Shown: positions 45,323-55,343, counted from the stretch's first letter. The stretch is 64,000 nucleotides of DNA from Vibrio sp. SNU_ST1 (GCF_030563405.1 NZ_CP130749.1:1054001-1118000); one strand, 5' to 3'. Notes: a model not told the origin generated them from the sequence alone. Made by a program: numbers and translations.

Positions 45323-46213
45323 ATGATCAATCCACTTTGGCTCAATACATTTAAAACTCTGGTTGAAGTTGGACATTTCACCCAAACGGCAGAAAAGTTG
45401 TACATGACACAGCCTGGAGTCAGCCAACACATCAAGAAGCTTGAACAAGCTTGTAATTGTGACCTGTTATCGAGAGAAAATAAGAGCTTCGAGCTGACCG
45501 AACAAGGTCGGATTATGTATCGCTATGCGCTCAAGCTAGAGAAAGACCAAGAAGATCTTTTTGAGTCTCTAAGTTTTGATAATCCTTATGCTGGGCAATG
45601 TTACCTATCCTGCTCTGGTTCACTCTCTTTACGCCTGTACCCAAAACTTCTTGAACTACAGCAACAATACCAAGAACTCAGCATTAACTTAGAAGCGGCG
45701 CCAAACAAAAAGATATTGAATGACCTACTCCAAGGCACTACCGATATAGGCATTGTGAGGCACTCACCCAACGACAGCTACTACCAAAGCCAAGTCATTG
45801 GCAAAGAGGCCTTATGTCTTATCGTCCACCACAGCCTTGCTAACTTAGAGATTACCCCTGACGCGCTGCACAATATCGGCCTCATAGCCCATCCAGACTC
45901 TGCTCATTACCTGTCTTTGTATTTTGACCTATGGGGAGATAAAGACTTAGCGAACATCAACATCAATGAAATACCGAAGTCTGGCTACATTAATCAACTT
46001 CACCAAATTCTATTACCTGTATCAAAAGGGCTTGGGTTTACCGTGTTACCCGAAGGTGCTGTCGAAAACTTTCCAGACAGAGATAAGCTGCACGTTGTGA
46101 CACCTAAAGTGAAGGTTGAAGAAACACTGTATTTGGTTCAGAAAAGAAATCGAAAACTTCCGCACCGATACAACACCCTTATCGATCTCATCAAACAACA
46201 CGTCAGTAACTAA
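45323..46213 (+). CDS. LysR-family transcriptional regulator
   Basis: A 296-aa regulator. The N-terminal winged helix-turn-helix (about 1-65) has TLVEVGHFTQTAEKLYMTQP and GVSQHIKKLEQAC. The C-terminal periplasmic-binding-like effector domain spans about 90-290. It diverges from an MFS transporter that it probably controls. The palindrome just before its start fits autoregulation. A 13-bp-arm inverted repeat (46231-46283) lies after its stop. Confidence 0.9.
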   Translation: MINPLWLNTFKTLVEVGHFTQTAEKLYMTQPGVSQHIKKLEQACNCDLLSRENKSFELTEQGRIMYRYALKLEKDQEDLFESLSFDNPYAGQCYLSCSGSLSLRLYPKLLELQQQYQELSINLEAAPNKKILNDLLQGTTDIGIVRHSPNDSYYQSQVIGKEALCLIVHHSLANLEITPDALHNIGLIAHPDSAHYLSLYFDLWGDKDLANININEIPKSGYINQLHQILLPVSKGLGFTVLPEGAVENFPDRDKLHVVTPKVKVEETLYLVQKRNRKLPHRYNTLIDLIKQHVSN

Positions 46214-46230
46214 TCCGAAACACAGATAAA

Positions 46231-46283
46231 ATTAAAGCCTTTAGCTAGTTCGTTATTTCGCAGCAATAGGTAAAGGCTTTAAT
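46231..46283. terminator. Long-armed inverted repeat between convergent LysR and hybrid kinase genes
   Basis: ATTAAAGCCTTTA (46231-46243) and TAAAGGCTTTAAT (46271-46283) are perfect 13-bp arms around a 27-nt loop. There is no clear T-run beyond the arms, so it is a weak or bidirectional terminator for the two convergent genes. Confidence 0.55.
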
Positions 46284-46307
46284 GTGGGTGTGATGTTCAA
46301 AAGACAG

Positions 46308-49300
46308 CTACTCAGAAGCGCTCAGAACCTCTTTGGCTCGTTCAAAATCGTAATTATCTAACGCACTTTGGACATCTTTAAGAACTGCTGAATGTGGATA
46401 CTGTGCCAGTAACTCAGTCACGTATTGGGTTGCATCGTTGTCATAGGCTTCCAGCAGCGAGAGTAGCTTAAGCCTTTGTTCTTCTTTGACCGCAGTTCCC
46501 ATCGCACTCGCTTCACTCATCACCTCTGCATGTGGCTTAACAATCTTGCTGTCCGTTGCTGCAATGAGATCAACTAACCGCACCTCACCTTCTCTGAGGT
46601 CTTGCTCATCACACAAACCGTTGTGAGCTTTATCTTCTAACTCTCCCATTAAATCAGCCAACTGGAGTCCACCAATCGACACTGCCATGCTTTTCAAGGT
46701 ATGCAAGTTTCTTTCAAGCGTAATCCAATCGTCTTGTGCCAAATTATCAAACGCATCAACCATCATGCTTGGCGCACAACTATGGAACTTCCCAACCAGT
46801 TTATTTTGTAGTTCCGAATCATGAAGAGTGAGTTGATCGAACCGCTGCTGAGAAAATACACTGACAGCATCATTGCTATTGGGTTTACTTGTTAGACATT
46901 CAAGTTGCTCTGCTTGCTCATCTAACAGAGCCGCCTTTCCTTCCACCATCACCTCCGGCACTATGTATTTGATGATCAAAGAAGTCGCTTTATCGATAAT
47001 AATCGGCTTGTCTAAGAAGTCCGTTACACCTGCGTCCCTTGCTCTTTGCTTGGCATCGGCAAACACATTGGCAGACATCGCTATAATAGGGATCTGCGTA
47101 TCAAACTCACGGATCTGACGCGTCGCTTCAAAGCCATCCATAACGGGCATTTGAAGGTCCATTAGAATCATTTCATAGCCATTATTTTTGGCTAGCGCGA
47201 CGGCTTCTTCTCCGTTCTCAGCCAAGTCAGCATTCAAATTCGTACGCTTGAAAAATGCCAACGCTAAGTCTTGATTTAACTCATTATCTTCTACCAGTAA
47301 TACCTTTTGCCCCTTAAACTCGATGTGATAATCCAGCTTGAGCTCCTGAGATTTAAAGAGTGCTAGTTCCTCTGCGTCTGACCTAGGCAGAGTGAGAACG
47401 AAAGAGAACTCACTCCCCTTACCCAATACACTCGCAACTGAAATTTCACTACCCATGGCTTGCACGAGTTTTTGACTGATATTTAGCCCCAAACCAGTAC
47501 CTCCGAACTTTCTCGTGGTAGTACTATCTGCCTGACTGAATGCTTGAAAGAGTTTGTGCTTATTCTCTTCTGAAATTCCTATTCCTGTATCTGAAACAAC
47601 CACCTTCATACTCACAGTGCTATCATTGGATTCGAGATGAATAGCATTCAAAGTCACATGTCCATGCGAAGTGAATTTAACGGCGTTACCTATCAGGTTC
47701 AGAATGACCTGAAACAATCTTAATGGGTCACCAATCAACGGAGTGTTTAGCTCTGGATCTATCGACATAGACAATTTAAGTCGCTTCTCAGCCGCTTTGG
47801 GTTCCATCAATTCAATGACATCTTGGAAGTTGGTCATTGGGTCAAATGGGATATGATCAATAACAAGCTGTCCCGCCTCTATCTTTGAGAAATCGAGGAT
47901 GTCATTAATGATGCTTAACAGTGAATGCCCTGAACGGTGCACTTTCTCGATATAGTTTCGAGCAACAGGATTAGATATTTCGCCAATTGCCAAATAAGAC
48001 AGACCAATTATTGCATTCATTGGCGTTCTAATTTCATGGCTCATATTGGCTAAGAATTCAGATTTCGCTTGGCTTGCAAGATCCGCTCTCTTTTTCTGTT
48101 CTTCTAATTGCTCGTTCAGACGCTTCATTTCAGAGATGTCGAATGCCCAAAATAGTGTTGCTATCTCGCCGTCTAACTCGAATAAGTAGTAGCTGACTAA
48201 AGCAACGAAACGGGTTCCATCAGATTTTCTAAGCACCAACTCCCGATTTACCACCTTGCCATTGAGCTTGAGCTCCTTATGTACATCATCCCGAACGGAT
48301 AAAGAGTCATGAATAGAAGCCACATCGATAGAATCAAGATCAAGACCTTCAACCCCAAACAGCTGTTTCGCAGTGTCGTTGGCATAACGAACCTTCTCTT
48401 CAAACACAACACTCGCGGCGATAGGAGAGCTGTTAAGCATATTGTAGAGCTGCTCCTGAGCCTTCTTAAGCGCCTCTGTTGCATCATTGGCAATGCTTAT
48501 TTGTTTCGAGAGTTTTCGATTCCAGAAAACGATAAGTAAAACGATCACCAAAGCAAAACCTGAAATGGTATAAACCAATTCATAGTCGACTCTTTCTATC
48601 GCTTTTGGCGCAGCCCACTTCGCCGATATCTTTTGACGTTCTTCAGCAGAAATGCTCTCAATCGCCTTATTCACAATGGAATAAAGCAAAGGTTCAGACT
48701 TAATGACGTGTAAGGTTGGAGAAAGGAAAAAATCAAGTCGTCCGATAATTCCGACCTCACGATGACCAAATGAATCAATGAGGTAATTTAGGACTTCAAC
48801 AGTATCGATCATGCCATCTAGGGTTTTATCATCCAGTCGGTTAAGCCCATCTTCAGTGGATACTACTTTCACCCATTCAACATTCGGGTATTTCTTGATA
48901 ATCGCGTCGGTATTTGCTGCGTTCTTCAAGATACCGATTTTCCATCCTTCAGCTTCCTCAAGCACCAAGCTACTTATGTCTCGTCTCGATGCAATAGCTA
49001 AACGGCTTGAAAACAGGCTCTTGACTGCTTTAACGTTGTCGCCTAACGAACGATTCTCTTGAGCTGCGGAGACCAGTTCTACTTCATGATGGTCAACCAA
49101 GCTACGGGGCTCTGACCAACTTGCAACGTCTACATGGTTGATACTTAACCCTGTTTTCTGCTCAATGAGCGTTAGATAATCGTCAACCATACCGATGTAT
49201 TCACCGGTATTGGATATCGCCTCATAAGGCAACGAGTTCGGATCTATACCTATCCGAACATCCGGATTGTCTTTGATCCACTTCCTCTCTTTTTGGCTTA

Positions 49301-51233
49301 GATTTAAGATCTCTCCAGTCAAATTACTCGCTTGATAAACATCCGCAATATAGCGTTTCGCCGCATCTCCGAATGAACTAAATTGTTCGACCGATGGAAA
49401 ATAAACATGGTTCCGCTCTAACGACTGAACATCAAAGTAGAAAGTCATCGAACCAGAATTGGAGCTCCCTCCTTTGGTTTGATAATTTGCCACCTTGGTG
49501 ACAGACGAAAAATGAGAGGTGTTTTTCTTCTCTCCATATTCATCAACTAGGTTACCGATGTACCAAGATTTGATTGGGCGATTACTATTATCCGCCTGCG
49601 CGGTGATCACCTGAAATGAACTGTCCGTATCGAAAATTTTAAACACTTCGGTTAACTCTTCAAAGCGGTCATTGACGATAAAATACGCGGATATTTGCGC
49701 TATAATATTTGCTTTTTTAAGCACTTGGCTTAGATCATTCTGAACCTGCATCTCGATAATTTGGCTTAAACCATCATCGGTCTGTTTAAGTTTGTTAATC
49801 GCGGCATTGAAGCTGTCTCTGATTTCCTCACTCTTAAAGTCAACATAGATCGGATACTCAACTTTATACTCGTCATGTAACGTTAGCTCTGCCATTTCAA
49901 TAAAACGAGTATTGGTGATAAACCACTCCAGCACTCTTCGCTCAACCATTAACAGGTCAACATTTTGAGCCCTCAACTGTGAGAATGCTGATTCAAGACC
50001 TTCATAATCTTCGACACGAACAATGTCCAACTTACCCTTCAGCACTTCAACAGAATTTTTAATTGGTGAGGTCTCGTCGAACAATAACGCCCCTAGTGAC
50101 AGGTCGTTCTGGGATTGAAGTTTGAGCTTGCGGCGAGTCAGTGAAACAGGAACAAACTCAACATTAAGAACGTTATCACTTAGGAAATGTGCATTAGGGT
50201 CATCAAACTGAACGCCAGAAACAAAGGCAATAGAATTATTGTTATCGATGGCTCTTCTAGCGGCACTAGGAGGAAGAGTGACAACGTCACCCAGCTTATA
50301 CCCCATATCATTAAGAGCACGTTGAATAATGTCGTGTTCTAGCCCGACCGCAGTGCTGTCTGGATACATATACGGAGGGTTACCAAAGCCAAATACGCCT
50401 TTTAATGGCACTCGATAGGGAGAGGTATCTAGCCACTTTGATAGGATCTGGTTCTTATTATTAACGTCAAAGGTTTCAATTTGTTTGTTGATTAACGTCA
50501 GTAGTTCTGGTTCGTCAGTTCGAATCACCATCGACGCTTCTAATTTTTTCCAATGCTCCAAAACATAGTTGACCGCTAGATCATGCACGCCAATCTTTTT
50601 CGCAAGCTCCATAGTGGTGATCGGTTCACCGACCATGCCTTCAACATCTCCTGCCCCTAACGCACGCACCGCATCAATAACGTTGTCAAAGTCCACTCGT
50701 TCAATAGAGCTCAACTGGACGCCAGCTCTTTGTAAGTCTATGTTTTCATTAACCATAGCAATGCGGCGTTTATTATTTTGATCTAGATTCCCATCGAGTT
50801 TTTTGTCGATAGGCACTATCACAGCCACCTGATAAGGAATATAGGGATCACTCGCAAGAAAACGCCCACCTTCACTTGGGTCGAACTGCTGGAATGGGAA
50901 CACGTCGCCTCGCCCGTCTAACAAAGCATCTTTGGCCTTAACGCGTGAGTCCACGCTGATAAATCGAGTATGAACACCAAATCGACTTTCAAGATCTAAT
51001 GCCCAGTCTTTTATGATCCCAGATACCTTTCCTTCATCATCAATAAATGAGTATGGGTAATGGTCGGTAAGGGTAACAAAGGTAATCGTTGGTTGGTTTT
51101 CTAACCACTGATTTAACGTTGCATCGGTCACTTCGCCGGCGTTTGCACTGCGAATGTCCAGTGGCCACACCAATAAGCCAATGACAAGAGATAATACAAA
51201 ACGATTTAGCGACCACATCAAGCCATCACTCAT
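46308..51233 (-). CDS. BvgS-like hybrid sensor kinase with three periplasmic solute-binding modules
   Basis: A 1641-aa inner-membrane phosphorelay sensor. After a signal anchor (about 13-30) come three periplasmic SBP_bac_3-type regions: about 45-275 (TFVTLTDHYPYSFIDDEGKV), about 285-540, and about 665-905 (VRIGIDPNSLPYEAIS). A transmembrane helix (about 918-938) is followed by PAS (about 960-1045), HisKA with SHEIRTPMNA (His1066), HATPase (GGTGLGLNIS), a receiver (Asp1359 in LMDLQMPVMDG) and a C-terminal Hpt (His1511 in LHTLKSM). The start chosen (51233) overlaps the HD-GYP gene by 8 bp. An upstream ATG at 51329 is rejected because it would overlap by over 100 bp. The ligands are unknown. 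Confidence 0.9.
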   Translation of the reverse strand: MSDGLMWSLNRFVLSLVIGLLVWPLDIRSANAGEVTDATLNQWLENQPTITFVTLTDHYPYSFIDDEGKVSGIIKDWALDLESRFGVHTRFISVDSRVKAKDALLDGRGDVFPFQQFDPSEGGRFLASDPYIPYQVAVIVPIDKKLDGNLDQNNKRRIAMVNENIDLQRAGVQLSSIERVDFDNVIDAVRALGAGDVEGMVGEPITTMELAKKIGVHDLAVNYVLEHWKKLEASMVIRTDEPELLTLINKQIETFDVNNKNQILSKWLDTSPYRVPLKGVFGFGNPPYMYPDSTAVGLEHDIIQRALNDMGYKLGDVVTLPPSAARRAIDNNNSIAFVSGVQFDDPNAHFLSDNVLNVEFVPVSLTRRKLKLQSQNDLSLGALLFDETSPIKNSVEVLKGKLDIVRVEDYEGLESAFSQLRAQNVDLLMVERRVLEWFITNTRFIEMAELTLHDEYKVEYPIYVDFKSEEIRDSFNAAINKLKQTDDGLSQIIEMQVQNDLSQVLKKANIIAQISAYFIVNDRFEELTEVFKIFDTDSSFQVITAQADNSNRPIKSWYIGNLVDEYGEKKNTSHFSSVTKVANYQTKGGSSNSGSMTFYFDVQSLERNHVYFPSVEQFSSFGDAAKRYIADVYQASNLTGEILNLSQKERKWIKDNPDVRIGIDPNSLPYEAISNTGEYIGMVDDYLTLIEQKTGLSINHVDVASWSEPRSLVDHHEVELVSAAQENRSLGDNVKAVKSLFSSRLAIASRRDISSLVLEEAEGWKIGILKNAANTDAIIKKYPNVEWVKVVSTEDGLNRLDDKTLDGMIDTVEVLNYLIDSFGHREVGIIGRLDFFLSPTLHVIKSEPLLYSIVNKAIESISAEERQKISAKWAAPKAIERVDYELVYTISGFALVIVLLIVFWNRKLSKQISIANDATEALKKAQEQLYNMLNSSPIAASVVFEEKVRYANDTAKQLFGVEGLDLDSIDVASIHDSLSVRDDVHKELKLNGKVVNRELVLRKSDGTRFVALVSYYLFELDGEIATLFWAFDISEMKRLNEQLEEQKKRADLASQAKSEFLANMSHEIRTPMNAIIGLSYLAIGEISNPVARNYIEKVHRSGHSLLSIINDILDFSKIEAGQLVIDHIPFDPMTNFQDVIELMEPKAAEKRLKLSMSIDPELNTPLIGDPLRLFQVILNLIGNAVKFTSHGHVTLNAIHLESNDSTVSMKVVVSDTGIGISEENKHKLFQAFSQADSTTTRKFGGTGLGLNISQKLVQAMGSEISVASVLGKGSEFSFVLTLPRSDAEELALFKSQELKLDYHIEFKGQKVLLVEDNELNQDLALAFFKRTNLNADLAENGEEAVALAKNNGYEMILMDLQMPVMDGFEATRQIREFDTQIPIIAMSANVFADAKQRARDAGVTDFLDKPIIIDKATSLIIKYIVPEVMVEGKAALLDEQAEQLECLTSKPNSNDAVSVFSQQRFDQLTLHDSELQNKLVGKFHSCAPSMMVDAFDNLAQDDWITLERNLHTLKSMAVSIGGLQLADLMGELEDKAHNGLCDEQDLREGEVRLVDLIAATDSKIVKPHAEVMSEASAMGTAVKEEQRLKLLSLLEAYDNDATQYVTELLAQYPHSAVLKDVQSALDNYDFERAKEVLSASE

Positions 51234-52257
51234 CTCTAAACTTCTCTTTAATCGCAAGAATCTCGGGCAACTTAAGAAAGAACAGATCGACGATAGTTGG
51301 GTCAAAATGTTTGCCTTTTTGTTCCTCAAACAGATTCAGCGCCTCATCGATACTCCAAGCTTTTTTATAAGGGCGCTCTGCGGTCAGGGCATCAAACACA
51401 TCAGCAACAGCCGCAATTCTTCCAACCAATGGGATATCTTCGCCAGCTATCTGGTTTGGGTAACCACTACCATCCCACTTCTCATGGTGATACTGCGCTA
51501 CTTGAATGGCGGTACGCATCAGTTTGGAGTCGCTCTGCCTACCAAGAATTTCAACACCGTATTCGACGTGTTTCTGCATGGTATTCCACTCACCGGCATC
51601 CAACTTACCAGGCTTTAGCAGCACACTATCGGGAATGCCAATCTTGCCAATATCATGCATTGGTGCTGCATCACGCAACGTCTCGGCATCTTCGTCAGTC
51701 ATTCCCAAGGCTTTAGCTAGCACTTCACAGTAGTGACTCATGCGCTTAACGTGCATGCCTGTTTCATTGTCTTTAAATTCAGCAGCTCTACCCAATATGT
51801 TCAGTGTTTCTAACTTACCGAGATTGATCTCTTGAGTTTTCTCTTTTACCTGACTAAACAACGCGCGTTGTTGGTCATAAAGTGCGATATGCGTTTTCAC
51901 ACGCTGGAGTGCAATAGCAGGGGTTATCGGTTTGGTTAGGTAATCGACAGCACCTAAAGATAACCCTTTCACTTCGGCTTCTGGGCCAATTTTTGCGGTC
52001 ACAAATATGATTGGTATATGAGCTGTATTTGGCTGGGATTTGAGTTGGCGACATACCTCGTAACCATCGATATCAGGCATCATGATATCGAGGAGAATGA
52101 GATCTGGCTGAGGCATCATCTTGGCTATCTTAATTCCAATAGTACCGTTAATTGCGACCTTAACTTGATAGGTGTCTTTGAGTATTGCCGTTAACACATC
52201 CAAGTTGCTTGGTGTGTCATCCACAACTAACACTATAGGCTTCTGACTCATTGACAC
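51226..52257 (-). CDS. Response regulator with HD-GYP c-di-GMP phosphodiesterase domain
   Basis: A 343-aa cytoplasmic regulator. The receiver (about 8-125) has the phospho-acceptor Asp in LILLDIMMPDIDG and Lys in YLTKP. The output HD-GYP domain (about 150-335) keeps PMHDIGKIGIPD, HHEKWDGSGYP and the second-metal-site residues up to DALTAERPYKKAW, so it should be an active cyclic-di-GMP phosphodiesterase. It is the first gene of a two-gene unit: its stop codon overlaps the start of the triple-SBP hybrid kinase. The kinase's Hpt domain can hand phosphate to this receiver, giving nutrient-responsive c-di-GMP breakdown (inference from context). Confidence 0.93.
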   Translation of the reverse strand: MSMSQKPIVLVVDDTPSNLDVLTAILKDTYQVKVAINGTIGIKIAKMMPQPDLILLDIMMPDIDGYEVCRQLKSQPNTAHIPIIFVTAKIGPEAEVKGLSLGAVDYLTKPITPAIALQRVKTHIALYDQQRALFSQVKEKTQEINLGKLETLNILGRAAEFKDNETGMHVKRMSHYCEVLAKALGMTDEDAETLRDAAPMHDIGKIGIPDSVLLKPGKLDAGEWNTMQKHVEYGVEILGRQSDSKLMRTAIQVAQYHHEKWDGSGYPNQIAGEDIPLVGRIAAVADVFDALTAERPYKKAWSIDEALNLFEEQKGKHFDPTIVDLFFLKLPEILAIKEKFRDE

Positions 52258-52570
52258 CTCATATAGAAATCAAACAGTTATAACCATAGTGTAGAACGAT
52301 TTTTAGAGGTTAATCAGAAAAAATAGCAATTGATTTTAGAAAATGAAGAGTAGATCTTCGAGTGACATCAAGCCAACACCAGTTGAAGTATGACCAGTCA
52401 ACATTACGTCGATTAAGTCATTATAATACAAAGGAAATTATACAGATTACTTTTGAATCCAGACCTTTTATTAACAAAATACAAACTGGCAAAAACAAAA
52501 AGAGCTCCTCATTTGGGAGCTCTTTTCATTTCGGTAACTAGGGATTTAAGCAGGCTAGAGACCCTGTAAT
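52258..52570. other. Gene-free region before the vct operon end
   Basis: 313 bp containing the upstream region of the HD-GYP gene (minus strand, so its promoter lies at about 52258-52400) and the vctC terminator at 52498-52526. No ORF with a ribosome-binding site was found. Confidence 0.55.
52498..52526 (-). terminator. Terminator of the vct siderophore operon
   Basis: AAAAGAGCTCC and GGAGCTCTTTT form a perfect 11-bp stem with loop TCATTTG. On the minus strand it continues into TTTTGTTTTTG. It lies about 45 bp after the vctC stop. Confidence 0.9.
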
Positions 52571-53335
52571 CTAACGACCTGAATAATACATACAGATTCG
52601 AACACCATCAAACTCACGAATCTCAAATGGGATCTCGTAGATCGACTCCATCACTGACTTTTCAACCACTTCAGAAACCTTACCCGACTTAACCACTTTG
52701 CCTTTTTTCATCGCGACAATGTTATCTGAATAGCAAGAAGCGAAGTTGATGTCGTGAATTACGATCACTACCGCTTTATTAAATTCATGAGCTAAACGAC
52801 GCAGCGTCTGCATGATCTCTACAGAGTGCTTGATATCTAGGTTGTTCAGTGGCTCATCCAAGAACACATAGTCGGTATCTTGCGCCACAACCATTGCGAT
52901 GAACGCCATTTGACGCTGACCGCCACTCAACTCATCAAGGTATTTGTTTTGAATATCGGTAATACCAAGGTGCTCTAGCGCCGTATCAACGATCTTATGA
53001 TCTTCGTCTTTCAAACGACCTTGTGAATGTGGGAAACGACCAAAACAAACCAATTCGCGAATCGTAAATCGCATATTGATGTTGTTTGACTGTCGTAATA
53101 CCGCAAGGTGCTTAGCCAACTCTTTGGTATCCCATTCAGCCAGTAGCTTGTCGCCAATAATTACTTCACCGGCATCACTTTCTGTTAAGCGACTCGCCAT
53201 AGAAAGCAGCGTACTTTTACCCGCACCATTTGGGCCAATAATAGAAGTCACTTCCCCTTTCGGGAACATAGCGCTGGCATCATCCACCACGAGTGATTTG
53301 CCATACTTCTTACTTAAACCTGTTAATTTAATCAC
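52571..53335 (-). CDS. vctC: Catechol-siderophore ABC transporter ATPase
   Basis: A 254-aa ABC ATPase of the FecE/FepC iron-siderophore type, driving import through the VctD/VctG permease. Walker A (GPNGAGKST), signature LSGGQ, Walker B (YVFLDEP) and the switch His of IHDINFASCY are complete. It is the last gene of a four-gene operon, 12 bp after vctG, and a terminator follows. Naming follows the gene order and type of the vibrio vctPDGC system for vibriobactin and enterobactin-like siderophores. A Fat/Yfe-type label is the alternative. Confidence 0.85.
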   Translation of the reverse strand: MIKLTGLSKKYGKSLVVDDASAMFPKGEVTSIIGPNGAGKSTLLSMASRLTESDAGEVIIGDKLLAEWDTKELAKHLAVLRQSNNINMRFTIRELVCFGRFPHSQGRLKDEDHKIVDTALEHLGITDIQNKYLDELSGGQRQMAFIAMVVAQDTDYVFLDEPLNNLDIKHSVEIMQTLRRLAHEFNKAVVIVIHDINFASCYSDNIVAMKKGKVVKSGKVSEVVEKSVMESIYEIPFEIREFDGVRICMYYSGR

Positions 53336-53347
53336 TACTTACTACCT

Positions 53348-54298
53348 TTACTGAATTCTGGTGCGTAACAACAAGAACATAAAATACAAACCGCCGACCA
53401 AGTTAATGATCACGCTTACTGTGGTTTCAAACGCCATTACTTTTTCGATAAACCATTGGCCTGAAACCAATAGAACGACCGCTAACAAACTGCTTGCGAT
53501 GATAAGTACACGATGTTGATAAGATTTGAATATCTGACGAGCTAAGCTCACGGTGATTAAACCAAAGAACAGCACAGGGCCAACCAAAGCCGTAGATACC
53601 GCGACCATCACTGACACAATCACCAAGGTAATCTGAGTCAGTCGCTTGGTGTTCACGCCCAAGCTTGTCGCGTTATCAACGCCAAGCCAAAGTACATCAA
53701 GCTTAGGAGCTAACAGCCACAAACCTAGTAAACTCAGTCCCAATGGAATAAGGCTGAGGTAAACCAGTTCGCCTTTCACATTATTGAAGCTTGCGAACAT
53801 CACATTCTGCAGCACCGCAAATTCGTTCGGATCAATCAACATCGCAAGGAAGTTCGCTAAGCTCGAGAACACGCTGCCACACACGATGCCAATCAGAAGC
53901 AGTGTGAATACGTTATTTCGCTTGCTCTTAAAGTAGAAATGGAACAGAGCAAACGAGAACAAGATCATCACAGTTACAGACATCGAAAAGTTTGCGATTG
54001 AATCAATCACCCAAAAGCTGGTACTGCCAAACACAAACAGAAGTACCGTTTGCACCAACATATACAAGCTATCAAAGCCCAGGATGGATGGGGTTAGAAT
54101 TCGATTATTAGTGATGGTTTGGAACACCAATGACGACGCCGAAATCGCCACCGCCGCCAACACAATCGACAGCAGTTTTGGTAGTCGCAAAGACAAGAAG
54201 AACTCGTAGTTATCCCACGTAAGTCCCTGCCCCACAAATACTGCCGCCATACCCAAAGACGCGATAGCCAGAATCGCAATTTTTACTGAATCACGCAT
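53348..54298 (-). CDS. vctG: Catechol-siderophore ABC transporter permease
   Basis: A 316-aa FecCD-family inner-membrane permease with about nine to ten helices. The RLPKLLSIVLAAVAISASSL segment resembles the family's RLPR motif, and the cytoplasmic loop near SLARQIFKSYQHR contacts the ATPase. It is the second permease of the operon, overlapping the first by 8 bp, so the two are translated together and form a heterodimer with VctC at the cytoplasmic face. Confidence 0.85.
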   Translation of the reverse strand: MRDSVKIAILAIASLGMAAVFVGQGLTWDNYEFFLSLRLPKLLSIVLAAVAISASSLVFQTITNNRILTPSILGFDSLYMLVQTVLLFVFGSTSFWVIDSIANFSMSVTVMILFSFALFHFYFKSKRNNVFTLLLIGIVCGSVFSSLANFLAMLIDPNEFAVLQNVMFASFNNVKGELVYLSLIPLGLSLLGLWLLAPKLDVLWLGVDNATSLGVNTKRLTQITLVIVSVMVAVSTALVGPVLFFGLITVSLARQIFKSYQHRVLIIASSLLAVVLLVSGQWFIEKVMAFETTVSVIINLVGGLYFMFLLLRTRIQ

Positions 54299-55244
54299 TC
54301 GACTTGTCTCTCATGATCAGGTAGATAAAAATCAAGCCGCCAAAGACACTGATTACCATTGAGATTGGAATCTCGTAAGGGAAGATAACGATTCGAGCTA
54401 ACAAGTCGCAGGCCAATACCAAGATCACGCCCCAATAGGCAGTCCAAGGTAGGATCTTCTTCATGTTATCACCCATCATCAGCGACACGATATTCGGCAC
54501 GATAAGGCCAAGAAATGGGATAACACCAACGATCATCACCACAGAAGAGGCGCAGATAGCAACCAATGCAACACCAATGAAGACGATCTTCTGATAATTG
54601 AGTCCGATGTTTTTTGCAAAGCTTTCTCCAATACTTGCCGCACTGAACTGGCTCGCAAAGTAGTATGCCAATACATAAGCAGGAACTGCGAGGTAAAGGA
54701 TTTCATAGCTGCCTTGCAACACACTCGCAAAGTTCGCCATTGTCCAAGCCGACATGGTTTGCACTAAATCGTATTTGTAAGCAATAAAGGTTGTTAGAGA
54801 GGAAATAACGTTGCCATACATGATGCCAATCAAAGGTACCAACACCGCATTCTTGAACTTCAAGTGTTGTAGAAAGCGGACCAATAGCATGGTCCCGAAA
54901 ACCGCAAACGCGAAAATGAAACCTAAATAGCTCCATTGCGCTGCATTGCCCAGCACCAGAATACCGACTATATACCCAAGCATGGCACAGTCAATCGTGC
55001 CCATCGTCGAAGGCGCAGCAAACTTGTTCTGAACAATCTGTTGCATTATCAAGCCTGCAACACTCAAGCCAGCACCAGCAAGCACAATCGCGAATAGTCG
55101 AGGGATCCGACTAACAACATAAATAGAGTTGGCGTGTTGGTTGCCATTGAAAAAATCGCTAAAACTAATCTCAGCGACTCCAATCATTAATGACGCAACG
55201 CATAACACAACAAGAAATACAGCAGCTGCAATGGGTTTCAACAT
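54291..55244 (-). CDS. vctD: Catechol-siderophore ABC transporter permease
   Basis: A 317-aa FecCD-family permease with the characteristic RIPRLFAIVLAGAGLSVAG motif near residue 50 and the coupling loop around GLIVPNIVSLMMGDNMK. Together with VctG it forms the membrane channel for Fe-siderophore. It overlaps vctG by 8 bp. A terminator-like hairpin lies in the 99-bp gap separating it from vctP. Its exact start is taken from the open frame (MLKPIAAAVF), and helix one begins at once. Confidence 0.85.
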   Translation of the reverse strand: MLKPIAAAVFLVVLCVASLMIGVAEISFSDFFNGNQHANSIYVVSRIPRLFAIVLAGAGLSVAGLIMQQIVQNKFAAPSTMGTIDCAMLGYIVGILVLGNAAQWSYLGFIFAFAVFGTMLLVRFLQHLKFKNAVLVPLIGIMYGNVISSLTTFIAYKYDLVQTMSAWTMANFASVLQGSYEILYLAVPAYVLAYYFASQFSAASIGESFAKNIGLNYQKIVFIGVALVAICASSVVMIVGVIPFLGLIVPNIVSLMMGDNMKKILPWTAYWGVILVLACDLLARIVIFPYEIPISMVISVFGGLIFIYLIMRDKSNA

Positions 55245-55295
55245 AGAAGTAATACTAATGGTAGGATCGGGGAGACCGTATAAAAAAGGGAAAAA

Positions 55296-55323
55296 GGGCT
55301 TATAAGAACACTCTTATAAGCCC
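55296..55323 (-). terminator. Attenuator-like terminator between vctP and vctD
   Basis: GGGCTTATAAG, loop of six bases, CTTATAAGCCC: a perfect 11-bp stem. Reading on the minus strand (vctP to vctD), the stem is followed by TTTTTCCC. It lies in the intergenic gap just after the vctP stop, the usual position for a partial terminator that leaves more message for the binding protein than for the permeases. Confidence 0.8.
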
Positions 55324-55343
55324 AAGAATCTGATGATTAGTCA

